In this document: one piece after another, positions 57,302-64,000 of the stretch
Numbering within the stretch: position 1 is the stretch's first letter
Layout of the letters: each line of letters opens with the position of its first letter
Origin: Lachnospiraceae bacterium
GTDB taxonomy: Bacteria; Bacillota; Clostridia; Lachnospirales; Lachnospiraceae
DNA length: 64,000 nucleotides
Direction: 5' to 3'
NCBI GenBank assembly: GCA_004558185.1
Contig: SFDP01000022.1
Coordinates: forward strand, 1-64,000
Program-made: the position numbers and the translations under genes
The notes under the pieces: generated by a model
Seen by the model: the letters and a program-made list of their open reading frames with translations, nothing else
Databases searched by the model: none
What the model was told of the DNA's origin: nothing

Positions 57302-58906
57302 ATGAGAAATAAAGAGAAGTTTCTGCGATATCTGCTGCTTGCTTTTCTTTCTGTCTTTTGTATGGGATTTCAGAAGAAGGAAGAAATGACCATGGTAAGC
57401 AGCATTCATCTGCGGGAAGTGGGAAAAGGAATAGGAGAAGGGAAAATCACTCCCTTTACATTTCTTCAGCATGGAAATACAAAACCTCTGGTAGGGGTGG
57501 CAGCAGGGGAAAAAATTGATTATGATATTTTTCGTTTCGATTATTATGGAAACAGCTATCAACGTAAACAGCCGATGAATCCAGATTTACACTATTATTT
57601 TGAAGGAGAAGGAGGCGGATTCAGCGGCCTTTGTATGAGCTGGGCAGGAGATTTCTGGGGCATACAGGTGGGAAGTGATTATATGGGGAAGATCAGGCAA
57701 ATACTGGGTGAGCCTGATGAATATAAGACTGACTTGCGTGATTCCGGTGTGATGTGGATGCACTACACTTATGAGCAGGCTGCGCTGTCGATAAAGATAC
57801 AGGAGGGAAAGGCGGTCAGTGTTGATTATCAAATTAATGAGGAACTGACCAAAATATCCAATTGGCAGGAAGAAATGGATTTTCTTTGGGATTACAACCA
57901 GGATGGGGGACAGGCAGAAATCATCTATAATTGGTCTTCCGGTGGCTCAGAAGCAAAGAATGGATTTTTTTCCCTTCATCCTCATGATGATGAATATGAT
58001 GTGGAGAAAAAGGAGGAAGCTCTTCAGGGTTATTTAAAGGTTCAGGGAATAGACAGGACAGACTTGGAGATTTCCTACAATCAGCAGGGAGAGCCGCTGA
58101 TAGAGTATTATGTAGATGACAGCATAAAGCAATACTGTTTTATTCTGCATCTATGGGGAGATTATTGGGAAGATTATGAGAAGGGAATCAGTAAATATCA
58201 GGATGCAATCCTTTGTACTGCCTATAACTTAAAGGAGGAGGAAAAGCTTGGATACCTGCTTACGAACGAGGTTCAGGGAGGAAAAGGAAGGCGACAAAGG
58301 CTATATGATCAATGGGGGAATTTTATGGCAGAGATTTCCTATGAACAACATGAGAATGTTCCCTTTCCCTTTATTACAGATTTCCGGAATCTGGATATTC
58401 AGTTTAGGAGTATGGAGGAGGTTATGGCAAGGGAGAGCAAGCTTTGGCTTTATGCAGAAGAGTCCTGTTTTGATGAGAAGGGAAGGCTCCTTTCCTATAA
58501 TGACCCGGATATGAGGGAGGATTTAAAGGAATATTTTGCTGATTTTTATCGCTGTATCTATGACGAAATGGGAAGGCTGGAGACTTTTCAATTAGAGTCA
58601 GAAAATGAATCCGAAGATTATTACGGGCATATGGATTTTATTTATGATGAAGGAGGAGGGCTTCTTCGGATTGAGTATATACAATCGCCGGAGGGGTATG
58701 GAACATGGGATTCCAGTGGGAGTATTTGGTTCGATGATCGTGGAAGGATGATTGGCAACAAATACTACGTTACCCATGGCAGTCACTGGAATATGTACCT
58801 GTATGATAAAGAAGTCATGTCTCCGATTGCCGGCTTCTATTTCTGCCCCTCCATACCCGGATTTGAGGATGTCTATCTGTTCCGCCCTTATTCAGCAGCA
58901 GAATAG
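57302..58906 (+). CDS. Exported protein of unknown function with YD-like strands
   Basis: Protein of 534 aa from ATG 57302; GGGGGAG lies upstream. Signal-type N-terminus (basic MRNKEKFLRY, hydrophobic LLLAFLSVFC then MGFQ) with a Cys at residue 20, but the position before it is Phe, so it is not a good lipobox. The body is rich in Tyr, Asp, Gly and Glu. Several segments resemble the YDE-x-GRL strands of YD or Rhs proteins (YDEMGRLETF, FDDRGRMIGN, YDEGGGLLRI) near the C-terminal third. I do not recognise the family. Transcribed away from tyrS and ends at a bidirectional terminator. Confidence 0.75.
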   Translation: MRNKEKFLRYLLLAFLSVFCMGFQKKEEMTMVSSIHLREVGKGIGEGKITPFTFLQHGNTKPLVGVAAGEKIDYDIFRFDYYGNSYQRKQPMNPDLHYYFEGEGGGFSGLCMSWAGDFWGIQVGSDYMGKIRQILGEPDEYKTDLRDSGVMWMHYTYEQAALSIKIQEGKAVSVDYQINEELTKISNWQEEMDFLWDYNQDGGQAEIIYNWSSGGSEAKNGFFSLHPHDDEYDVEKKEEALQGYLKVQGIDRTDLEISYNQQGEPLIEYYVDDSIKQYCFILHLWGDYWEDYEKGISKYQDAILCTAYNLKEEEKLGYLLTNEVQGGKGRRQRLYDQWGNFMAEISYEQHENVPFPFITDFRNLDIQFRSMEEVMARESKLWLYAEESCFDEKGRLLSYNDPDMREDLKEYFADFYRCIYDEMGRLETFQLESENESEDYYGHMDFIYDEGGGLLRIEYIQSPEGYGTWDSSGSIWFDDRGRMIGNKYYVTHGSHWNMYLYDKEVMSPIAGFYFCPSIPGFEDVYLFRPYSAAE

Positions 58907-58946
58907 AGAATAATGGATAACTATGCAGACTGTGAATATCCTTTAT

Positions 58947-58979
58947 AAAGAGCCACGCAGACGGGCAGCGTGGCTCTTT
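58947..58979. terminator. Bidirectional terminator
   Basis: AAAGAGCCACGC (58947-58958) pairs perfectly with GCGTGGCTCTTT (58968-58979). Serves the exported protein on plus and the VOC gene on minus. Confidence 0.9.
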
Positions 58980-58997
58980 GTTTTGATTCGGGCGCCT

Positions 58998-59363
58998 TTA
59001 GCTTCTTGTGGGCACGATTTCCAGCCAATAGCCATCCGGATCCTGAATAAAATAGATACCCATTCGGGGATTCTCATAGCAGATACAGCCCATCTCTTCA
59101 TGGAGCCTGTGAGCCGCTTCAAAGTCATCGGTACGAAAGGCCAGATGGAATTCACATTCTCCCAGGTCGTATTTGGCAGGGTGTTCTTTTAACCAGGTCA
59201 GCTCAAGTTCGAAGTCGCTTTCATCATTGCCCAGATAAACAATGATAAAGTCCTCACTGGTTTTCCGGCGTTTTTCCTTTAGTCCCAGGGCTTTTTCATA
59301 AAAGCTGAGGGAGGCTTCCAGGTTGGAAACGTTGTAATTCTCATGGATCATTTTAAAATTCAT
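58998..59363 (-). CDS. VOC-family glyoxalase-like protein
   Basis: Protein of 121 aa. Compact VOC dioxygenase/lyase fold. Likely metal ligands His7 (MIHENYNV), Glu (FELELTW), His (EFHLAFRTDD) and Glu (WLEIVP), the pattern of lactoylglutathione lyase. Known: GloA-type enzymes need a thiol cofactor; glutathione is uncommon in Clostridia, so methylglyoxal detoxification is plausible but not certain. The start overlaps the MBL stop by four bases (ATGA), so translation is coupled. Confidence 0.85.
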   Translation of the reverse strand: MNFKMIHENYNVSNLEASLSFYEKALGLKEKRRKTSEDFIIVYLGNDESDFELELTWLKEHPAKYDLGECEFHLAFRTDDFEAAHRLHEEMGCICYENPRMGIYFIQDPDGYWLEIVPTRS

Positions 59364-60037
59364 CGATAGTCCTCCGTGTACATAATTATTTCCCGATACT
59401 GGGGATATTCATGGATAAAGCGGGTGATAATTTCGGGCTGCTCCCAATAGTGCATGGGGAAGATCCTTCCTACCTTAATTTGCTTCAGAAAGTAGAGTAT
59501 TCCTCTGGCATAGTCCTTTTCCTGACGGGGATCAAGAGGAAGAAAGGCAGCATCAATCTTCTCGTCTTTAAGCAAATCAATCTCGTGACGATAGCTTCCC
59601 GTCATTTGCTTGTTATATTGTTCGGATTCCTCTGCCCAAACCCAGTCGTTCAGGTCTCCTGCATGGTACAGGGCTCCTTCAGGGCATTTCAAAAGAAAAG
59701 CCACGCCCTCATCGGTGGAGAGCAGGGTCTTAAGCTGGCAGCCATAGGGCAGATCATACTGCTCATGAAAGGTGACTCGAATGACCGGTACATCCTGTGG
59801 ATAAGCCTCCTTGGGAATATCCTTGGACAAAACTGCGGTAATTTGTTCCATACCCTGACTCTTCAGCAGATTAAATATCTCTTGATTATAATGATCAGGA
59901 TGTCGGTGACTGGAAAATACCAGAACAGGCTTAGTCTTTTGCAAAAGAGGCAGTTCTCCCCTGTAATAATCAAACACATAATAGCAATTGGCTGTTTCTG
60001 CTAAAAACCCGCTGTGAAAAAGATAATGTATGTGCAT
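59360..60037 (-). CDS. MBL-fold hydrolase
   Basis: Protein of 225 aa from the ATG at 60037 (GGAGAC upstream); longer frames lack a site. Zinc signature SSHRHPDHYN (His-x-His-x-Asp-His), then LYHAGDLNDWVW and FPMHYWEQPE. Resembles UlaG-like or glyoxalase-II-like cytoplasmic hydrolases. Upstream of the VOC gene and overlapping it, a pairing that suggests steps of one short detoxification route, for instance an aldehyde or thioester. Substrate not known. Confidence 0.85.
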   Translation of the reverse strand: MHIHYLFHSGFLAETANCYYVFDYYRGELPLLQKTKPVLVFSSHRHPDHYNQEIFNLLKSQGMEQITAVLSKDIPKEAYPQDVPVIRVTFHEQYDLPYGCQLKTLLSTDEGVAFLLKCPEGALYHAGDLNDWVWAEESEQYNKQMTGSYRHEIDLLKDEKIDAAFLPLDPRQEKDYARGILYFLKQIKVGRIFPMHYWEQPEIITRFIHEYPQYREIIMYTEDYR

Positions 60038-60064
60038 AGCTGTCTCCATTTCTATTTGAAATAT

Positions 60065-60100
60065 ACCAGTGTAACGTTTTCTATCTATCTGCACCAGTAC
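60065..60100. promoter_or_regulatory. Candidate operator pair upstream of the MBL gene
   Basis: ACCAGTGTAACG at 60065-60076 and GCACCAGTAC at 60091-60100. The first is the exact reverse complement of 60898-60909 in front of the secreted protein gene. Likely binding sites for one regulator, perhaps the PadR-type protein encoded between them. Confidence 0.45.
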
Positions 60101-60146
60101 AGCTTTATTCTATCACTTTATTTTACGACAGGATAGAAAAATTTTA

Positions 60147-60279
60147 GTAATTATTCAGAACTTCATACGCAAAGCCGCTGCTGCGCAGCTTTTCTTTAGC
60201 TCGTGGGGTTATAATTAACAATTCTGTATGAATGCGGGCATTTACAGAATGTAAATTTGCATGGCTTCGAATAGCTACA
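60147..60279. repeat. Family B inverted-repeat element, copy 2 (133 bp)
   Basis: Left end GTAATTATTCAGAAC, right end ATGGCTTCGAATAGCTACA; core hairpin ATTCTGT, GAATGC, GCATT, ACAGAAT at about 60220-60250. It is 36 bases longer than copy 1 because of extra sequence with a GCTGCGCAGC palindrome. Flanked by AATTTTA (60140-60146) and AACTTTA (60280-60286), a 7 bp repeat with one mismatch. Lies in the 408-base gap between the MBL gene and padR. Confidence 0.65.
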
Positions 60280-60445
60280 AACTTTAGTCTATTCCTTGGC
60301 CGTACTGTGGCTATCAATCTTTAAAATAATTATTGATTATTAAACAATAGTTTGATAAGATACAATAGAATGAAACTGTTTCAAAATTGTGAGAGAGTTA
60401 GAGGTCAGGAAGCAAACCACAGATTTGCATTACTGCGGAGGCGAT
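60280..60445. other. AT-rich leader region before padR
   Basis: AT-rich sequence with an imperfect palindrome ATTGATTATTAAACAAT near 60333-60349 that could be a regulator site or promoter part. No terminator or RNA gene is seen. Confidence 0.4.
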
Positions 60446-60760
60446 ATGAATGCACAGCTAAAAAAGGGAGTTTTGGAGCTTACGATTTTAAGGGAGATCA
60501 ACAAAGGCGATCTGTATGGCTATGAACTGGCGAAGATGCTGGGAGAATATTATACGGATGTGGATTTAAGCTCCTACTATACCATTTTGCGAAGGCTCCG
60601 AAGAAAGGAGCTGGTAAGCTGCTATGAGGGCAGCAAGTCCGAAGGACCGCCCAGAAAATACTATCAGATTACCAATCGGGGAAAAGAATATCTTTGTCAG
60701 CGTATGGCAGAATGGAAGCATATACAGCAAATACAACAGAAGCTGGTGCAGCGGTTTTAA
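60446..60760 (+). CDS. PadR-family transcriptional regulator
   Basis: Protein of 104 aa from ATG 60446 (CGGAGGCGAT upstream); the open frame to 60389 is less likely. Winged helix of PadR type: LKKGVLELTILREINKGDLYGYEL, SSYYTILRRLRRKELVSCYE, GPPRKYYQITNRGKEYL. Such regulators often repress their own gene and a neighbour, commonly a membrane protein gene; here no DUF1700 gene follows. The repeated CGTTACACTGGT sites flank it. Confidence 0.92.
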   Translation: MNAQLKKGVLELTILREINKGDLYGYELAKMLGEYYTDVDLSSYYTILRRLRRKELVSCYEGSKSEGPPRKYYQITNRGKEYLCQRMAEWKHIQQIQQKLVQRF

Positions 60761-60897
60761 TTCAAGGACCTCATATCACTTGTCTATTTTCCCGACAGCA
60801 CAGGACAAAAATTCTCAGTGCAGTCCGCTGCGCCTACGTTTTTTGCCCTGCACTCTCAGAAAAATATACTGCGTGAATAGTATGGCTATTTGGAAAC

Positions 60898-60912
60898 CGT
60901 TACACTGGTGCA
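60898..60912. promoter_or_regulatory. Candidate operator before the secreted protein gene
   Basis: CGTTACACTGGTGCA: TTaCACtgGTGcAA (with the next bases) is an imperfect palindrome. Its 12-mer CGTTACACTGGT recurs inverted at 60065-60076. A weak promoter (TTGCCC at 60843, TATACT at 60865) would place the site just after the transcription start. Confidence 0.45.
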
Positions 60913-60949
60913 ATAGTACAAGATACAGAAGAAAGGGAAAGGAATACAG

Positions 60950-63900
60950 ATGAAAAAGCATTTTTACCGAACCATGGCAGCGCTGATTCTGGGAGTGTTC
61001 ATTGGTATGGAATGCCTGTCCGGCTATGGAGCAGCCTACAGCTATGCAGCAGACAATACCCAGGCAAGTCAATATCTTCATCCTTTTGAGGAAGCAGCAG
61101 AGGAACTGGAGAAGCTGGCCGCAAAGCAGGAGATTCAGGCCGTGGTTTATCTGGAGGATACGGTTCTGCTAAAAAGCTTACCGGATGAAAGCAGTGAAAC
61201 GGTAAAGGAATTGGTTTCCGGAGATGTGGTCAGGATCATAGGAGTTGGACAGGATGCAGATTACAGCATATGGTACAGAGTGTCTTATATACAGGAAACA
61301 GAAACCGTTTTCGGCTATTTGAGGCGCACAAATCTTGCCTGTGTACAGGAGGATTTTGTCCAGTGGGAAAGCAATTACGTTCGCAGCGTAAGTGTCTTCC
61401 GCAGAATGGCAAGAAGCATAAGCTATCCGGATGTGGAACAGTTTCCGGCCTCCTATCAGGATATGCTGTATCAATTAAAGCAGCAGCATCCAAACTGGAT
61501 TTTTGTCAGAATGAATACAGGAATCTTCTGGAATACACTGGTAAGCAATCAGTTGGGAGAAAGAAGCCTGATTTACGCATCCACCTCTCCGGCAGAATGG
61601 AAAAACGGGATGTATGGAACTAACTGGGCCTATGCTTCTGAAAAAATCTTAAAGTATTATTTGGATCCCAGAAATTTTTTAAATGAAAAGGGGATTTTTC
61701 AGTTTGAGCTTCTCGGCTATTCGGAAGAGTTTCATTCCGTTGAGGCAGTAGAGCATATTCTTTCCGGCAGCTTCATGTATAATTCCACCATAGAAAATGG
61801 AAAAACCTATGCTCAGAATTTTGTGGAGCTGGGCCAAACGACTAAGGTAAGTCCCTTTCTGATGGCTTCCCGTGTCCGGCAGGAGCAGGGGGCGAAGGGA
61901 AGCAGCCCGCTGATTTCAGGAACCTATGCAGGGTACGAAGGTTATTATAATTATTACAATATTGGTGCCAGCGGGAAAACGGATAAAGAGATTATTGAAA
62001 GCGGACTGGCAAAGGCGAAGACAGAGGGATGGAACAGCAGGTATAAATCGCTGGCGGCAGGAGCAGAATTTCTTGGAGGCTCATACATCAAGCATGGACA
62101 GGATACTCTTTATTTACAAAAATTTGATGTAGACAGCCGTTATGATGGTGTTTTCTGGCACCAATATATGCAAAATATTGAAGCGCCCTATAAAGAGGCT
62201 TTATCTGTAAGAGCTGCTTATGAAAAGGCTGGCTTATTGGATTCTGCCTATGTATTCCGTATTCCCGTATATGAGGGAATGCCGTCCTCAGCCTGTGTAA
62301 AGCCGGGAGATGAAGATAAGATTACATTAAGCAGTACACGAATCGATAATCTTCAGGTGGATTCCCAGGTAACCTTACACCCTTACATCAATGGAAAAGA
62401 AGCAGAAGGGGTGGAGTGGGAGTTTGTCAGCTCAGACCCTGCTGTTGCATCGGTGGATTCCAACGGAACGGTAAAAGCGTTAAAGCCGGGAACAACTACC
62501 ATTACCTGCTGCAAGAAAGAGGATATGGATAATACTCTGGAGGGAACCTGTACCGTCACTGTGATTAAAGCAGATATTGATGTGTCAGCTCTCCAATTGC
62601 CGATTCTTGAGGACATTACTTATAATCCGAAAGGAAGCTTGAAGGATATTACATTGCCGGAAGGGTACAAGTGGGTCAATCAGGATATGGTTCCTACAGT
62701 AAAGCAGTCCTCCTATGGGGTAGAGTATAATCCGGACAATAGTAAATATAACAGCATTATTCTGGATCTTTCCCTTATAGTAAGAAAGGCGGTGCCGGAA
62801 TATACAACACCAACTAACCTTCAGGGAGGAGCAACCAGAGAACTTTCCAGTGTACAGCTTCCCCAGGGCTTTAGCTGGGAGAATCCAACACAGTTACTGC
62901 CGAACACGATAGGAAATATTACTGCAAAAGCAAGCTATAATCCGGATATTGAAAACTATGAAACGGTTGAAGGTATTTCGGTGACGGTAAAGGTAGTCTG
63001 CCAGAAGCACAGCTTTGGGGAGTGGGTAATCACCGAGGCAGAGTGTGAGAAGGATGGAACAAAGATAAGAAGCTGTACAATTTGCGGAGCAGAAGAAAAA
63101 ATTATCCTGCCGGCAACGGGACATTCCTATAGCTCTGCGGTTACGAACGAAGCAACCCAGGAGAAGGAAGGAGAACGGGTATTTACCTGTAGCAACTGTC
63201 AGCACACCTATACCGAAAGCATTCCCAAGCTGCCCGCCAAGCATCAGCACAGCTATCAGGAAGAGGTAGTGACCAAGGCCACCTGTACAAGTGAGGGTCT
63301 GGTTCGCTATACCTGCTCATGCAAAGATACCTATGAGCAAGTTATTCCTGCCACAGGTCATGACATGAAGGCTGGTATATGTGTAAATTGCGGTTATAAG
63401 GAGAAGGCGGATTCCAATACTGCCGGGGGAAGTACAGCTAATGGGAATACCTCCTCGAATACAGCACAAAACGGTACAGGCAGTGCGGGAAATAGCGGAA
63501 ATACGGGAACAACAAACAGTAATACTGGAGGTGGCAGTGGGAGTACCGGAAATGTAAATGTCGGAAATACCAATACTGGGTCAGGAAACAGCAGTACGAA
63601 TACGGGAAACACAGGTACGGCGAACAGCACCACCGGTGGAAGCAGCAGCGGAGGGAATACCGGAAATGTAAATGCCGGAAATACCAATACTGGGTCAGGA
63701 AACAGCAGTACGAATACGGGAAACACAGGTACGGCGAACAGCACCACCGGTGGAAGCAATAGCGGAGGGAATACCGGAAATGTAAATGCCGGAAATACCA
63801 ATACTGGGTCAGGAAACAGCAGTACGAGTACGGGAAACACAGGTACGGCGAATAGCACCACCGGCAGTATGGGAGCAGCTAATACGACTAAGCCGGAGAC

Positions 63901-64000
63901 GAGTGCCGGTACCACAGCAAGCAACCCCGCAGCTTCTAACACTACGGGAGCCAATACGTCTCCGGCAGGAAACAAAGAAGCCCAGATCATCAGCGATGTG
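60950..64000 (+). CDS. Large secreted glucosaminidase-like repeat protein (3' end outside window)
   Basis: At least 1017 aa; the frame is open to the last base. Signal peptide about 1-34 (LILGVFIGMECLSGYGAAYSYA). An SH3-like region (about 35-150), a glucosaminidase-type lytic domain (about 230-420) with SPFLMASRVRQEQGAKGSSPL and YEGYYNYYNIGASG, one Big_2 Ig-like domain (about 455-535; VEWEFVSSDPAVASVDSNG), two further beta domains (about 545-680), Cys-rich HxxxC/CxxC modules ending PATGH (about 684-820), and a Gly-Asn-Thr-Ser tandem repeat (about 866-970). Likely a cell-wall hydrolase; the CxxC modules could bind zinc or form disulfides. AAAGGGAAAGG precedes the ATG. The low-complexity tail suggests a wall-spanning or glycosylated linker, with more domains or an anchor beyond the window. 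Confidence 0.85.
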   Translation, partial: MKKHFYRTMAALILGVFIGMECLSGYGAAYSYAADNTQASQYLHPFEEAAEELEKLAAKQEIQAVVYLEDTVLLKSLPDESSETVKELVSGDVVRIIGVGQDADYSIWYRVSYIQETETVFGYLRRTNLACVQEDFVQWESNYVRSVSVFRRMARSISYPDVEQFPASYQDMLYQLKQQHPNWIFVRMNTGIFWNTLVSNQLGERSLIYASTSPAEWKNGMYGTNWAYASEKILKYYLDPRNFLNEKGIFQFELLGYSEEFHSVEAVEHILSGSFMYNSTIENGKTYAQNFVELGQTTKVSPFLMASRVRQEQGAKGSSPLISGTYAGYEGYYNYYNIGASGKTDKEIIESGLAKAKTEGWNSRYKSLAAGAEFLGGSYIKHGQDTLYLQKFDVDSRYDGVFWHQYMQNIEAPYKEALSVRAAYEKAGLLDSAYVFRIPVYEGMPSSACVKPGDEDKITLSSTRIDNLQVDSQVTLHPYINGKEAEGVEWEFVSSDPAVASVDSNGTVKALKPGTTTITCCKKEDMDNTLEGTCTVTVIKADIDVSALQLPILEDITYNPKGSLKDITLPEGYKWVNQDMVPTVKQSSYGVEYNPDNSKYNSIILDLSLIVRKAVPEYTTPTNLQGGATRELSSVQLPQGFSWENPTQLLPNTIGNITAKASYNPDIENYETVEGISVTVKVVCQKHSFGEWVITEAECEKDGTKIRSCTICGAEEKIILPATGHSYSSAVTNEATQEKEGERVFTCSNCQHTYTESIPKLPAKHQHSYQEEVVTKATCTSEGLVRYTCSCKDTYEQVIPATGHDMKAGICVNCGYKEKADSNTAGGSTANGNTSSNTAQNGTGSAGNSGNTGTTNSNTGGGSGSTGNVNVGNTNTGSGNSSTNTGNTGTANSTTGGSSSGGNTGNVNAGNTNTGSGNSSTNTGNTGTANSTTGGSNSGGNTGNVNAGNTNTGSGNSSTSTGNTGTANSTTGSMGAANTTKPETSAGTTASNPAASNTTGANTSPAGNKEAQIISDV
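63548..63864 (+). repeat. Tandem repeat of 114 bp (38 codons) in the secreted protein gene
   Basis: Units start at 63548, 63662 and 63776, each beginning GGAAATGTAAATG; the third is partial and ends near 63864. The units are almost identical at the DNA level, with few substitutions (for example AGC to AAT in the linker), so copy number probably varies by slippage or recombination. A long minus-strand frame across it is an artefact of the low-complexity codons. Confidence 0.9.

Noticed and set aside
60761..60949. Small gene between padR and the secreted protein (frames near 60694-60953)
   Set aside because: Frames overlap padR or lack start sites. The AGTGCAG/CTGCACT pairing at about 60817-60855 is short and without a T-run after it.
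63394..63990. Long minus-strand frame of 198 codons
   Set aside because: Mirror image of the Gly-Asn-Thr-Ser repeats on plus; codons such as GGA-AAT read as Val, Phe and Pro on minus. No start site.
1471..64000. tRNA, rRNA, tmRNA or SRP RNA genes
   Set aside because: No cloverleaf-like or rRNA-like sequence was noticed on either strand while reading; absence was not tested with a covariance search.

Overview
This 64 kb window looks like chromosome of a Lachnospiraceae-type Clostridia bacterium (low-GC, Gram-positive gut anaerobe). The evidence is gene order and family content: hisS-aspS, pta-ackA-DUF177-rpmF-plsX-acpP-rnc-smc-ftsY, ylxM-ffh-rpsP-khpA-rimM-trmD-rplS-lepB-rbgA-lepB-rnhB, and DUF512-der-plsY-gpsA. 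Shine-Dalgarno sites are strong, several starts are GTG or TTG, and intrinsic terminators are frequent. I cannot name a genus. No tRNA, rRNA, CRISPR array, T-box or recognised riboswitch was seen.

Layout. 1-2086: an accessory segment with an AT-rich AAA/DUF4143 ATPase gene, a decayed fragment resembling the 3' end of hemZ, and two direct copies of a short mobile-like repeat (family A). 2087-8257: hisS-aspS, then ptsI-ptsH-nagB (PTS general proteins and amino-sugar entry). 8360-16851: a small membrane zinc-finger protein, polA, coaE, an enlarged FtsA-like ATPase, an MBL hydrolase, an ACT protein, a DUF711 protein and a small phage-type protein. 16913-18142 (minus): tmcAL. 18362-29591: acetate pathway (pta-ackA), L32, lipid and ACP genes, rnc, smc, ftsY, threonine ammonia-lyase. 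29669-33980: diguanylate cyclase, YitT-type membrane protein, RACo-type ferredoxin/ASKHA activator. 34049-43476: SRP and ribosome-maturation block, ending in an orphan FliK-like/FlhB-like pair and yraN. 43487-43777: two short mobile-like repeats nested at one site. 43799-49137: pgeF, a two-component system, and a long PRPP-synthetase homologue on minus. 49375-57157: DUF512, der, plsY, gpsA, MoxR/VWA pair, tyrS. 57302-64000: lineage-specific genes: an unknown exported protein, VOC and MBL enzymes (minus), a PadR regulator, and a large secreted glucosaminidase-like repeat protein cut by the window end.

Most of the window is conserved housekeeping sequence; novelty lies in the joints. The best-supported unusual observations are: (1) a three-copy 165-187 bp inverted-repeat element (family A) with 3 bp target duplications; (2) a second element family (B) with about 7 bp duplications, one copy of which carries a family A insertion in its flank, so the order of events can be read; (3) a roughly 40 bp leader (hairpin plus a conserved ribosome-binding segment) repeated before four unrelated genes; (4) promoters overlapping the preceding terminator, in one case predicting an almost leaderless ylxM mRNA; (5) an HPr with Arg in place of regulatory Ser46. 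I did not find a clear multi-gene defence or novel biosynthetic system; the MoxR/VWA pair and the FliK/FlhB-like pair are the closest candidates for under-described machinery.
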